Assembly: GCF_950295315.1 (NCBI RefSeq)
Contig: NC_080171.1
Location: forward strand, 97,206,752 to 97,270,751
Length of the DNA: 64,000 bases
From: Erinaceus europaeus
Taxonomy: Eukaryota; Chordata; Mammalia; Eulipotyphla; Erinaceidae
Reading direction: 5' to 3'
The translations under genes and the position numbers were made by a program. Positions 22,345 to 32,445 of this stretch are shown here, piece by piece (position 1 is the first letter of the stretch; each line of letters starts with the position of its first letter). Under the pieces are notes generated by a model that was not told the DNA's origin, did not search any database, and saw only the letters and a program-made list of their open reading frames with translations.

Positions 22345-23180
22345 TATTTTTTTTAATTTATTTTTTTTTTAAGAAAGGATTAATTAACAAAACCATAGGG
22401 TAGGAGGGGTACAACTCCACACAATTCCCACCACCCCATCTCCATATCCCACCCCCTCCCCCGATAGCTTTCCCATTCTCTATCCCTCTGGGAGCATGGA
22501 CCCAGGGTCATTGAGGGTTGCAGAAGGTAGAAGGTCTGGCTTCTGTAATTGCTTCCTCGCTGAACATGGGCGTTGACTGGTCGGTCCATACTCCCAGTCT
22601 GCCTCTCTCTTTCCCTAGTAGGGTGTGTCTCTGGGGAAGCTGAGCTCCAGGACACATTGGTGGTGTCTTCAATCCAGGGAAGTCTGGCCGGCATCCTGAT
22701 GACACCTGGAACCTGGTGACTGAAAAGAGAGTTAACATACAAAGCCAAACAAATTGTTGAGCAATCATGGGCCCAAAGCTTGGAAAAGTGGAGAGGAAGT
22801 ATTAGGGAGGTACTCACTGCAAACTCTAGTATACTTCTGCTTTCTTACTTTGGTGCCATACTCCAAACTCAGTCAATTTCTGCTTTGCGTTTCTACTTCT
22901 TTTTTTTTTTTTTTACATGCATAACATTCCCCAGATTCCCATTTAGCAATACAACCCCCACTATTTCATTCATCATTTTTCATGGACCTGTATTCTCCCC
23001 ACCCACCCACCCACCCCAGAGTCTTTTACTTTGGTGTAATACTCCAATTCCATTTCAGGTTCGACTTGTGTTTTCTAATCTTGTTTTTCAACTTCGGCCT
23101 GGGAGTGAGATCATCCCATATTCATCCTTCTGTTTCTGACTTATTTCACTCAACATGATTTTTTCAAGGTCCATCCAAGA
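22345..23180 (-). other. L1 3'UTR, composite
   Basis: On the - strand it first holds the 30-codon ORF2 remnant, then sequence shared with older L1 3' ends (compare 54655-55117), a run of 15 A (22900-22914 as T on +), a partial repeat of the caccaaagtaa segment, and finally the module shared with the other copies (22844-22373). That module carries a 145-codon open frame (22380-22817). Confidence 0.8.
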
Positions 23181-26100
23181 TCAGCTGAAAACGGTGAAGT
23201 CACCATTTTTTACAGCTGAGTAGTATTCCATTGTGTATATATACCACAACTTGCTCAGCCACTCATCTGTTGTTGGACACCTGGGTTGCTTCCAGGTTTT
23301 GGCTATTACAAATTGTGCTGCCAAGAACATATGTGTACACAGATCTTTTTGGATGGATGTGTTGGGTTCCTTAGGATATATCCCCAGGAGGGGAATTGCA
23401 GGGTCATAGGGTAGGTCCATTTCTAGCCTTCTGAGAGTTCTCCAGACTGTTCTCCACAGAGGTTGGACCAATTGACATTCCCACCAGCAGTGCAGGAGGG
23501 TTCCTTTGACCCCACATCCTCTCCAGCATTTGCTGCTGTTACCTTTTCTGATGTGTGACATTCTCACAGGAGTGAAGTGATATCTCATTGTTGTCTTGAT
23601 TTGCATTTCTCTGACAATCAGAGACTTGGAGCATTTTTTCATGTGTTTCTCGGCCTTTTGGATCTCTTCTGTGGTGAATATTCTGTCCAATTCCTCCCCC
23701 CATTTTTGGATGGGGTTATTTGTTGTCTTGTTGTTGAGTCTGGTAAGCTCTTTATATATGTTGGTTATTAAACTCTTATCTGATGTATGGCATGTAAAGA
23801 TCTTCTCCCATTCTGTGAGGGGTCTCTTGATTTGGGTAGTGGTTTCTTTTGCTGTGAAGAAGCTTTTTAATTTGATGTAGTCCCATAGGTTTATACTTGC
23901 CTTAGTCTTCCTTGTAATTGGATTCGTTTCATTGAAAATGTCTTTAAAATTTATGCAGAAAAAAGTTCTTCCAATATTTTCCTCTAAGTATCTGATAGTT
24001 TCTGGTCTAACATCCAAGTCCTTGATCCACTTGGAATTTACTTTTGTATTTGGTGAAATACAGTGATTCAGCTTCATTCTTCTGCATGTTTCAACCCATT
24101 GTTTCCAACACCATTTGTTGAAGAGACTCTGCTTTCCCCATGTAATAGTCTGGGCCCCTTTGTCAAAGATTAGATGTCCATAGGTGTGGGGCCTCATTTC
24201 TGGGCTCTCAATTCTATTCCACTGGTCAGTGTGTCTGTTCATGTTCCAGTACCAAGCAGTTTTGATGACAATGGCCCTATAATATAGTTTGAGATCTGGC
24301 AGTGTGATGCCTCCAGTTCTGTTCTTTTTTCTCAAGATTGTTTTGGCAATTCTAGGTCTTTTCTGGTTCCAGATAAACATTTGTAGCATTTGTTCTATTC
24401 TCCTAAAAAATGTGCTTGGGATCTTGATGGGGATAGCATTAAATTTGTAGATGGCTCTGGGTAATATATTCATTTTGATGATGTTAATTCTTCCAACCCA
24501 TGAGCATGGAATATCTTTCCACTTCTTTGTGTCTTTTTCAATTTCTTTGAGTAGTGACTCATAATTTTCAGTATACAAGTCTTTCACTTCTTTGGTTAGG
24601 TTTATTCCTAGATATTTTATTCTTTTTGTTGCTATAGAAAAAGGAACTGATTTCTGGATTTCAATTTCTTCTAACTTAGTGTTTGCATAGAGGAATGCCA
24701 CTGACTTTTGAATGTTAATTTTATAGCCTGACACATTACTGTATTGCCTGATGATTTCCAAAAGCTTCTTGCTAGATTCCTTAGGTTTTTCCATGTATAC
24801 TATCATGTCATCTGCAAATAAGGAGAGTTTGACTTCTTCTCTTCCAATCTGTATGCCTTTAATTCCTTGCTCCTGCCTGATTGCTATGGCAAGAACTTCC
24901 AACACTATGTTGAATATTAATGGTGATAGTGGGCAGCCCTGTCTAGTACCTGATCTGAGGGGAAATGCTTCCAGTTTTTCACCATTGAGTATGATGTTGG
25001 CTGTAGGTTTGCTATATATAGACTCCACTATCTTCAGGAATTTTCCATCTATTCCTATTTTTTGTAGTGTTTTGATCATAAAGGGATGTTGTATTTTGTC
25101 AAAGGCTTTCTCTGCATCTATTGATATGACCATGTGGATTTTGGTCTTGCTTTTGTTGATGTGGTGGATCACATTGATTGATTTACGTATATTAAACCAA
25201 CCTTGCATGCCTGGGATAAACCCCACTTGGTCATGATGAACAATCTTTTTGATATACTGCTGTATCCGGTTGGCTAGAATTTTGTTCAATATTTTCGCAT
25301 CTATGTTCATCAGAGATATTGGTCTGTAGTTTTCTTTTTTGGTTGTGTCCCTGTCTGCTTTTGGTATCAGGGTGATGTTGGCTTCATAGAAGCTGGCAGG
25401 GAGTATTCCAGTGTCTTCAATCTTCTGGAAGACTTTTAAAAGTAGAGGTATTAGTTCTTCTTTGAAAGTTTTGTAGAATTCATTTGTAAAACCATCTGGT
25501 CCAGGACTTTTATTTTTGGGAAGATTTTTGATAACTGTTTCAATTTCATTAGCTGTGATGGGCCTGTTCATGTTATCCACTTCCTCTTTACTTAGTTTTG
25601 GAAGTTGGTAGGTATCTAGGAAATCATTCATTTCTTCCAGGTTCTCTAACTTGGTGGCATATAGTTGTTCATAGAAGCCTCGCATGATATGTTGAATTTC
25701 TGCAGTGTCTGTTGTGATATCTCCTCTTTCATTTACTATCCGATTTATTTGGGTCTTCTCCCTTTTTTGTTTTGTGAGTCTGGCTAAAGGTTTGTCGATT
25801 TTGTTTACTCTTTCGAAGAACCAACATTTACTTTCATTGATCTTTTGTATGGTTTTCCTATTCTCAATGTTATTTATTTCTGCCCTAACTTTAGTAATTT
25901 CTGTCCTTCTGGTTGCTTTAGGGTTCCTTTGTTGTTCTTCTTCTAGGTCTTTAAGATGTGCAATCAGGCTGTTTATTTGTGTCTTTTCTTGTTTCCTAAT
26001 GTGTGCTTGTATAGCTATGAACTTCCCTCTTAGGACTGCTTTAGCTGTGTCCCAAATATTTTGATAGCTTGTGTCTTCATTTTCATTGAACTCTCGAAAC

Positions 26101-26912
26101 ATTTTGATTTCTTCCTTGATTTCCTCTTTGACCCAGAAGTTGTTAAGAAGTGTACTGTTGAGCTTCCACATTTTGGCACTGTTACTAATCTTTTGTTGAT
26201 TGTTAAGTGTTAGTTTAATTCCACTGTGGTCTGCGAAGATGCTTGGGATGATTTCAGTGCTCTTGAATTGGCTGATGCTGTCTTTGTGGCCTAACATATG
26301 GTCTATCCTTGAGAATGATCCATGTGGATTTGAGTAAAATGTGTATTCCAGTTTCTTGGGATGAATGACTCTGAAAATGTCCAATAGTTCTAGTTTATCT
26401 ATCTCTTCATTTAGCTCCCTTATGTCTTTACTGATTTTCTGCCTGGATGATCTGTCAAGTTGAGATAGTGGGGTGTTGAAGTCCCCTACTATGATTGTGT
26501 TACTGTTAATATATTGCTGTAGCTCTTTCAGTAGAAGTTTGGTGTATTTAGATGGCTTCTCATTGGGTGCATAGATATTAATAATTGTTAAGTCCTCTTG
26601 ATTGACTGATCCTCTGAGCATTAAGTAGTGTCCATTCCTATCTTTTTTAATCTTACGTATTTTAAAGTCTATCATGTCAGATATGAGAATAGCTGTTCCT
26701 GCCCTTTTTTGTGGGCCATTGGCTTGAATGATAGTTTTCCATCCTTTCACTTTAAGTCTGTGTTTGTCTTGTTGCGTTAGGTGAGTTTCCTGTAGACAAC
26801 ATATTGTTGGGTTGTGTTTTCTGATCCATCTTCCTACTCTGTGTCTTTTAATAGGTGAATTCAGGCCATTCACATTTATTGATATCAAAGATTGAAGATA
26901 TTTTAACGCCAT
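23181..26912 (-). CDS. L1 ORF2p, endonuclease-reverse transcriptase, slightly short C-terminus
   Basis: 1243 codons. Endonuclease domain (1-240): Asn14, Glu42, Tyr114, Asp144, Asn146, Asp204, Asp228 and His229 sit one residue or less from human L1 numbering; the residue before Asp228 is Ala instead of the usual Ser. Reverse transcriptase: the [12 protein letters not shown] region near 470-480, [12 protein letters not shown] near 660, and catalytic FADD at 699-702. C-terminal CCHC (C-x3-C-x7-H-x4-C) at 1129-1146. The frame ends at TGA (23181-23183), but the same frame then stays open for 30 codons to a second TGA at 23088-23090, giving about 1274 codons, the normal L1 length. So the stop is probably an early one that removes the last 30 or so residues. 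Confidence 0.93.
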   Translation of the reverse strand: MALKYLQSLISINVNGLNSPIKRHRVGRWIRKHNPTICCLQETHLTQQDKHRLKVKGWKTIIQANGPQKRAGTAILISDMIDFKIRKIKKDRNGHYLMLRGSVNQEDLTIINIYAPNEKPSKYTKLLLKELQQYINSNTIIVGDFNTPLSQLDRSSRQKISKDIRELNEEIDKLELLDIFRVIHPKKLEYTFYSNPHGSFSRIDHMLGHKDSISQFKSTEIIPSIFADHSGIKLTLNNQQKISNSAKMWKLNSTLLNNFWVKEEIKEEIKMFREFNENEDTSYQNIWDTAKAVLRGKFIAIQAHIRKQEKTQINSLIAHLKDLEEEQQRNPKATRRTEITKVRAEINNIENRKTIQKINESKCWFFERVNKIDKPLARLTKQKREKTQINRIVNERGDITTDTAEIQHIMRGFYEQLYATKLENLEEMNDFLDTYQLPKLSKEEVDNMNRPITANEIETVIKNLPKNKSPGPDGFTNEFYKTFKEELIPLLLKVFQKIEDTGILPASFYEANITLIPKADRDTTKKENYRPISLMNIDAKILNKILANRIQQYIKKIVHHDQVGFIPGMQGWFNIRKSINVIHHINKSKTKIHMVISIDAEKAFDKIQHPFMIKTLQKIGIDGKFLKIVESIYSKPTANIILNGEKLEAFPLRSGTRQGCPLSPLIFNIVLEVLAIAIRQEQGIKGIQIGREEVKLSLFADDMIVYMEKPKESSKKLLEIIRQYSNVSGYKINIQKSVAFLYANTKLEEIEIQKSVPFSIATKRIKYLGINLTKEVKDLYTENYESLLKEIEKDTKKWKDIPCSWVGRINIIKMNILPRAIYKFNAIPIKIPSTFFRRIEQMLQMFIWNQKRPRIAKTILRKKNRTGGITLPDLKLYYRAIVIKTAWYWNMNRHTDQWNRIESPEMRPHTYGHLIFDKGAQTITWGKQSLFNKWCWKQWVETCRRMKLNHCISPNTKVNSKWIKDLDVRPETIRYLEENIGRTFFCINFKDIFNETNPITRKTKASINLWDYIKLKSFFTAKETTTQIKRPLTEWEKIFTCHTSDKSLITNIYKELTRLNNKTTNNPIQKWGEELDRIFTTEEIQKAEKHMKKCSKSLIVREMQIKTTMRYHFTPVRMSHIRKGNSSKCWRGCGVKGTLLHCWWECQLVQPLWRTVWRTLRRLEMDLPYDPAIPLLGIYPKEPNTSIQKDLCTHMFLAAQFVIAKTWKQPRCPTTDEWLSKLWYIYTMEYYSAVKNGDFTVFS

Positions 26913-26968
26913 TCTTGTAGAGTTCTAGAGTGTTTTGATATATGTTCTATTTGTGGTGGTCTGGTTGT

Positions 26969-27943
26969 TTATAGGAAACCTTTCAGAACTTCTTTCAAGG
27001 CAGGCTTGGTGATGGTTGCTTCCTTCAACTGTTGCTTGTCTGAGAAGGTTTTGATGCTTCCATCTAGTCTGAATGACAATCTAGCAGGATATAGTATTCT
27101 TGGCTGAAAGCCTTTCTCATTGAGCACTCGATAGATATCTTGCCATTCTCTTCTGGCCTGTAGTGTTTGTATGGAGAAGTCTGCTGCTAATCTTATGGGT
27201 TTTCCTTTGTAGGTGACTCTTTGTTTTTCTCTTGCAGCCTTGAGGATCCTTTCTTTATCCTTATTCCTTTCCAATCTAAGTATGACATGTCTTGGTGTCT
27301 TTAGGTCTGGGTTAATTCTGTTTGGGACCCTCTGGGCTTCTTGAATCTTTATGTCTTTGGTGTTGTCTAGACTAGAGAAATTTTCAGCTATTATGGCCTG
27401 GAGAACGCTTTCTTCCTCCCCTTCTCTTTCTTCCTCTGGTAAGCCAATAATGCGTATATTGTTTCTTTTGAAGTCATTCCATAAGACTCTGTTGTTGTTT
27501 TCAGCATCTCTTAATCTCTTTTTGAGATCTCTTACTTCTTCTTTAGTTGTCTCTAATTCATCCTCAATCTTGCTAATTCTGTCTTCAGCCTCATTGATTC
27601 TATTCTCTCTGCCCTCTACTGCTTTCTGGAGTTCATCTATTTTGTTGCCCTGCTCTGATACTGTTTTAGCTTGTTCAGCTAGTTGCCTTCTTAGCTCAGC
27701 AATTTCAGCTTTCAGCTCTCTAATAACCATGAGATTATTAGAATTTTCTTCCATATTCTCATTTGTTGTTCCTGCAGTTCTGATTACAATTTTTTCAAAT
27801 TCTTTACTCACTCCTGTTATTATTTCCTTAGCTAATGTTTGGATGTTGAACTCGTTGTTTTGTGCTTCGCCCTTTGGAGGACTTTTAGCTGGACTCTTGT
27901 CCTGGTTCGAGTCTCCATTATTTTTTCTTGTTGTTTTAACCAT
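26969..27943 (-). CDS. L1 ORF1p, RNA-binding chaperone
   Basis: 324 codons, uninterrupted. ORF1p is the trimeric RNA-binding protein that coats L1 RNA in the ribonucleoprotein particle. Visible layout: a charged, Lys/Ser-rich N-terminus (1-50); a heptad-like coiled coil rich in Glu, Leu and Lys (about 60-155); an RRM beginning near NNIRIIGLPEEE (about 160-255); and a C-terminal domain with the REKQRVTYKGKPIRLAADFS segment (about 235-315). The length is close to other mammalian ORF1p (human 338). It starts at the first ATG after the 5'UTR. It lies 56 bp upstream of ORF2 and reads antisense to GAPVD1. Confidence 0.93.
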   Translation of the reverse strand: MVKTTRKNNGDSNQDKSPAKSPPKGEAQNNEFNIQTLAKEIITGVSKEFEKIVIRTAGTTNENMEENSNNLMVIRELKAEIAELRRQLAEQAKTVSEQGNKIDELQKAVEGRENRINEAEDRISKIEDELETTKEEVRDLKKRLRDAENNNRVLWNDFKRNNIRIIGLPEEEREGEEESVLQAIIAENFSSLDNTKDIKIQEAQRVPNRINPDLKTPRHVILRLERNKDKERILKAAREKQRVTYKGKPIRLAADFSIQTLQARREWQDIYRVLNEKGFQPRILYPARLSFRLDGSIKTFSDKQQLKEATITKPALKEVLKGFL

Positions 27944-28580
27944 TTTATATAAGTTAACAGTTTTTTCAATCCCTGAGTTGGAGTTCAGTGGTGTAAAAGC
28001 CTTTTTTTTTTTCTCCTGTAGGCTATGGTAGCCTGAGGGCTTTTAAACTATCAATAGGCTTCTTGGCTTAATCAATGACTCCTGACCAAGAGATAAAGCA
28101 GGGTGTGGCAGAGATAATCCAGTGGTTATGCAAAGAGACTTTCACAGCCCTTCAGCTATGCCACCGAGGTATAGGTCTTCTCCTGAGTTTCCCGGTTAGA
28201 TCTCTGTGCCCTGGTGTCCCTCCCTGTTGCTGCTCCAGATTCTGAGGATAGTAGCAATGGAGACTCAGAGTTGTACATGGTGAGTCTCTGGGGAGTCCTT
28301 TCCTCCCTTCAGCTGTCCCCTTGTTGGTGGAGCAGACTGGAGGTGGTGTCTCCACTGACAAACTGTCGAACTGTTAGCAGTCACTTAATCTCTCCTTAGG
28401 CCCCTCTCTCCTCTCTGTCACCAGCCACGCGTGTTTGTACTCACGGGTGATTTACTGGGTTTCTGTGGTCATTCTAGTCCTGTCTTGTTTCGGTCCGGGT
28501 GGTCTCCTTTGATATTCCTAGTTGATCCGGGAGAGGAGAGGAGAGAAAGCGATCTGCTGCTCGTAGCTCCGCCTCCAGAA
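27944..28580 (-). promoter_or_regulatory. L1 5'UTR / internal promoter region
   Basis: About 640 bp upstream of ORF1 and richer in GC and CpG than its surroundings. By position it should carry the internal RNA polymerase II promoter of the element. It starts as cttctggaggcggagctacg on the - strand. No single factor site was assigned. Confidence 0.65.
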
Positions 28581-29088
28581 GTCCGGGCTTATTTTTGTTA
28601 AATAGGAATTCAGCATATTTCTGGCCAACAAAAACTAAATTTATACTCCCATGAAGAATATCTGATATTCTTCTTTTTGATTCTTCATTTTCACTTCCTA
28701 TTTTTATTAATCCTTCTAATGTCTAGTTTTGACAAAAGTTTTATAACTAGATCTGTTTTGTTTCATGTACACAACTGCTAATGCTTCGTATAAATAATTC
28801 CTGGTGATTCAATCAAGGGTTGTCATCTGGCTCATTCTGGCCAAACTACAATCTCTGGATTGTAGGGGTGGGCCCAAAATTGTTTTAAAGTGTCCTAGGG
28901 AATTCTAAGAACCATTATTTCCCAAACTTCCCTGTTGAATTTCCCTGTTGAGAATTACTCGGTATCCCTACTGATAAATCAGGATTCATAGGGGATGGGA
29001 CCAGGACTCTTCAACCAAGTCTTCCAGGTAACCTATGGCAGAGGTTTAGAAAACACTGTGAAAACCAGTGTTTTAGCATTTGAACAGT
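28581..29088. other. Intergenic sequence 5' of the L1
   Basis: AT-rich, without coding signal. Probably old non-repetitive flank. Confidence 0.55.
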
Positions 29089-29089
29089 A

Positions 29090-29335
29090 TCCCTGGAGCT
29101 GGTGCAGTGGATAAGGTGTTGGGCTCCCAGACTCTGATCCCAAGCATTGCATTTGCCAGAGTGATGCTCTGGTTCTTGCTCCTTCTCTGTCAAATAAGTT
29201 TGAACAGTGAACTATCCAAGAGATGATGATCAGCTACAAGCTTATGACCCCAGGCCAATGCCCAGTGAGTCCAGATTTCCTGGATACACTGTAACATGTA
29301 CACTCAACCAAATGCACCATTACCCAACCCCAACC
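29090..29335 (+). mobile_element. SINE family C, then a family B remnant
   Basis: 29090-29205 is family C (gagctggtgcagtggataagg). 29270-29335 is a reversed family B head (acatgtacactcaaccaaatgcacc), so that part is on the - strand. Confidence 0.7.
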
Positions 29336-29814
29336 TGTGGCTTTTTAAATGAGAAGAATGGTTCATTTTTTAATAATAATTTTAATAATTTTTAATAAGG
29401 AGAAAGCCCCTTCACACTCTTTGGTGTGGTCCTGTTTTGCTGTGCTGTGGAGGAAGTAGTGACACAGTGCTGAGGTCTTCCTTTCCTTTCGCAGTCACTT
29501 CCTTCCCCCCTTACTCTACACTGAACTATCTCACTCCCAGCTTGCTACCAAGAGAAGGGCAATAGGGTTGTTGGTGATGGATAAGTGAGGTGGATGAGAG
29601 GAGAGGTCAGTCAGTCCAGAAAGCAGTATGTTGGGGGAAACAGATATAGGAGAAGCCTGCAGCGGGAAGTTTTTCTCCTTTACAGCAGGGGCAGACCAGG
29701 CTGCCCTTTGGGAATCCAAGAAAAAAAGTCAAAATCCAAGAAAAAATTCTGTTACTTTACACAGGACACCAGTTATGAATGGGAACCAGATACAACAGAA
29801 ATAAGTCGTTTTAA

Positions 29815-30452
29815 AAGGGTCAGGTGGTGGCACACCTGGTTTAACACACAGTTACAGTGCACAAGGACCCAAGTTCAAGCCCCTGGTCCCCACCTACAGG
29901 AAGGAATCCTCACAAGCGGCAAAGCAGTGCTGCAGGTGTCTCTCTCCCTTTCCCTTTGAGTTTCCCTCTGTTGGACAAATAAGTTATTTAAAAAAAGAAA
30001 AATTGAGTGCAGTGAAGAGTAGATAGTTTTAGGGGCCAGGTGGTGGTACACCTGCTTAAGCACACATATTATCATGCACAGAGACTCAGGTCTGAGCCCC
30101 ACTTCCCACCTACTGGGAGGAAACTGTACAGTGAAGTGAGTATTACAGGTGTCTGTTTCTCTCCCTATCTCTCTTGTGTCAAAAAAAAAAAAAAAGGGTA
30201 GCCAGGAATGATTTGTTGTACAGGCATTGAGCCCCAGTAATAACCTTGGTGCTAATTGGCTTCACAGGTGGTGAAAGAGGTCTGCAGGTATCTTTCTTTC
30301 TTTCTTGTTCTTCCTTCCCTCTCAATTTTTGTCTGTCTTAAAAGAACACGAAAGAAAGAAAAAGAAAAAAATATATATGAAAAACTGGCAACCAAGAGTA
30401 ATGTTTCATTATGCAGGCACTGAACCTGTGATAACCCTAGTGGCAATAACAA
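29815..30452 (+). mobile_element. Three adjacent + strand SINEs
   Basis: Family B at 29815-29995 and 30032-30195, then an A-type 3' half at 30196-30452 (ggcttcacaggtggtgaaagag with a gtgataaccctagtggcaataac end). Confidence 0.8.
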
Positions 30453-30609
30453 CATTAAAAAACCTAATAAGGAAATTTAAAAAGAAATCTGAACACAGGC
30501 ATCCTTTGCAGGTGTTTAGTTAGGGAAAGTTTTACATAGCCAGACCTTGTGAGTAAAGAAAATATTCAGATTTATGCACACACAAAAAAGTACCTGTCAA
30601 CACCCATCT

Positions 30610-30842
30610 TCAGGGGAGAAGCAATTACAGCAGACCTTCCACCTTCTGCACCCCATAATGATCCTTGGTCCATACTCCCAGAAAGATAAAGAACAGGAAA
30701 GGTTTCAAGAGAGGAGATGGGATACAGAGTTCTGGTGATGGAAACTGTTTGGAAATGTAACCTCCCTCTTACCCTGTGGTCTTGTCAATATTTTTTATTT
30801 TATGAATAAATTTTTAATAAGTTAATTCTTTTAAAAAAGTTA
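30610..30842 (+). mobile_element. Old, diverged L1 3'-module fragment
   Basis: Recognisable through gaagcaattacagcagacc, ccttccaccttctgcacccc and tccatactcccagaaagat, matching the module of the younger copies with many substitutions. It ends in an AT-rich tail. Confidence 0.75.
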
Positions 30843-30845
30843 AAG

Positions 30846-30912
30846 GAAAGTTTTAAGAGTGGGGAAGCAGGGCTACAGATGTCTTCCTCCCTTCCTTTCC
30901 TTTTCCTTTTTT

Positions 30913-30978
<66 letters not shown>

Positions 30979-31445
30979 TTCCTTCCTTCCTTCCTTCCTT
31001 TCTTTCTTTCTTTCTTCCTTTCTTTCTTTCTTTCTTTCGTCTGCAGGGTTATCACTGGGACTTGGTGCCTGCACTATGAATCCACTGTTCCTGGAGGCCC
31101 ATTTTTTCCCCCATTTTTGTTGCCCTTGTGTTGTTGTTACTGTTGTTAAAGCTGTTGTTGTTAGATAGGACAGAGAGAAATGGAGAGAGGAGGGGAAGAC
31201 AGGGGGAGAGAAAGATAGACACCTGCAGACCTGCTTCACCACTTGTGAAGCGCCCCCCCGCCCCTGCAGGTGGGGAGCCGGGGGCTCGAGCTGGAATTCT
31301 TACTCTGGTCCTTGTGCTTTGTGCTATGTGCGCTTAACCTTCTGCGCTACTGCAGGGCCCCACAGGTGTCTTTCTCTCTCCCCCCTACCCTTTTGATTTC
31401 TGGCTGTCTCTGTCCAATAAATAAAGATAATAATAATTTAAAAAA
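30846..31445. mobile_element. Nested SINE complex
   Basis: A + strand family B copy is split: its middle (ttttaagagtggggaagcagggc) is at 30846-30890 and its end (acaggtgtctttctctctcc... aataaagataataat) at 31361-31445. Between them lie a (TTTC)n microsatellite and a - strand family A SINE (31040-31360). Confidence 0.8.
30908..31039 (+). repeat. (TTTC)n/(TTCC)n microsatellite
   Basis: About 130 bp of tetranucleotide repeat with a TTCC core near 30975-31000, probably grown from the pyrimidine tract of the host SINE. Confidence 0.97.
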
Positions 31446-31494
31446 TCCACAGGTTCATAGGTGAAGCTTAAGAAACAAGGCCTGTAAAGGAAAA

Positions 31495-31690
31495 TACAAA
31501 GTGAAACTTGAACTGGGAACAAAGGACTCTGGGGAAGACGACAGGAAGGGGGCCGTGTATGTGTGGGGGTGGGAGCAGGGGTCAGTGGAGTCCTGGTGCT
31601 GGATGGTGGGAAAGGATCTAAGCTGGGGGAGATGAGAAACTGTATTCACATGTCAACTGTACTATAAACCATTAACCTCCCAATAAAATG
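31495..31690 (+). mobile_element. Probable retroposon 3' end, unclassified
   Basis: Ends in gtactataaaccattaacctcccaataaaatgatag, which looks like a retroposon 3' end with a poly(A) signal. It is not the shared L1 module, and its family is not certain. Confidence 0.4.
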
Positions 31691-32219
31691 ATAGAAAAAT
31701 ATCCATAGGCTTCCAGTGGCAGGTAGGGGAGCAGAGGACTGTTCTAAGCAAGTGACCACATTGAAGGACTTTCCTGAGTTGGACTCTGTTTCTCAGTGAT
31801 CCCTTGTAGCTCTGGTTTTGTCATATATGACTTGTTATATATGCATAGTATTGACATATGCAACCATATGTCATCATATATATGCTAATATATGTCAACG
31901 CTATGCATATTACGTGTCTACGATCCAGTTGAGAGCTATAGCTGCAATTCTGTGACTGGATGTTGCTAAAAGCACTGTGCAGGTGTGGAAGCCCTGAGGA
32001 GACAGACTAACTCCAAAAGGCTTGAGAGTGGTGAGGCCTAATGCTTTTCTAAATTGGTTTCATGAATTTGAACCAGGACAGATAGGCTGGGTAACAAGAC
32101 AGGGAATGCCGGAGAAGTGAGCTTTCTTCTGACTTCAGTCAGCAGAACAGCTACCAGAAATGGGGCTGCACTGGGTGTCCCAGGAACTGAACAACCTGTG
32201 TAGCATAGAAATCACACTA
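31691..32219. other. Intergenic, with an AT-rich inverted repeat
   Basis: No gene. 31839-31859 and 31890-31910 form a 21-bp inverted repeat (19 of 21 matching) around a 30-bp loop. Confidence 0.6.
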
Positions 32220-32445
32220 TTCCGGGAGTTGGGTGGTAGCACAGCGGGTTAAGCACATGTGGCGCGAAGCACATGTGGCGCGAAGCACATGTGGCGCGAA
32301 GGATCCCAGTTCGAGCTCCCAGCTCCCCACCTGCAGGGGACTCATTTCACAAGCAGTAAAGCAGGTCTGCAGGTGTCTTTCCCCCTGTCTGTCTACCCTC
32401 CTTTTTTCATTTCTCTGTCTTATCCAACAATTTTTTTATTAAAAA
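32220..32445 (+). mobile_element. SINE family A with a 16-bp triplication
   Basis: After the A box the unit agcacatgtggcgcga occurs three times without mismatch (32252-32299), where other copies have one. The rest of the body is normal. Confidence 0.92.

Larger units (their letters stand above)
22345..28580 (-). mobile_element. Near-full-length L1 retrotransposon
   Basis: About 6.2 kb non-LTR element read on the - strand: CpG-containing 5'UTR (28580-27944), ORF1, 56-bp spacer, ORF2, and an about 840-bp 3'UTR ending in a poly(A)-type tail (T-rich 22345-22373 on +). ORF1 is fully open and ORF2 has one early stop, so the copy is young. The 5' edge is placed where GC-rich sequence (ggaggcggagctacgag on -) meets AT-rich flank. 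No convincing target-site duplication was visible. Confidence 0.92.

Noticed and set aside
24751..26064. Open frames of 119-161 codons on the + strand
   Set aside because: They lie wholly antisense to L1 ORF2 and are shadows.
27351..28031. 226-codon open frame on the + strand, antisense to L1 ORF1
   Set aside because: It mirrors ORF1 codon composition (Leu/Ser/Phe-rich shadow of Glu/Lys-rich coding) and has no known domain.
22319..28600. Target-site duplication for the full-length L1
   Set aside because: Both flanks are AT-rich (tcattttattta and cttatttttgtt), but no repeat longer than chance could be aligned.
30853..31242. Lys/Glu/Arg-repeat and Phe/Leu/Ser-repeat proteins
   Set aside because: Translations of the (TTTC)n microsatellite.
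32252..32299. Three short direct repeats resembling an array
   Set aside because: Not a CRISPR or satellite; it is a local triplication inside a SINE in a mammalian genome.
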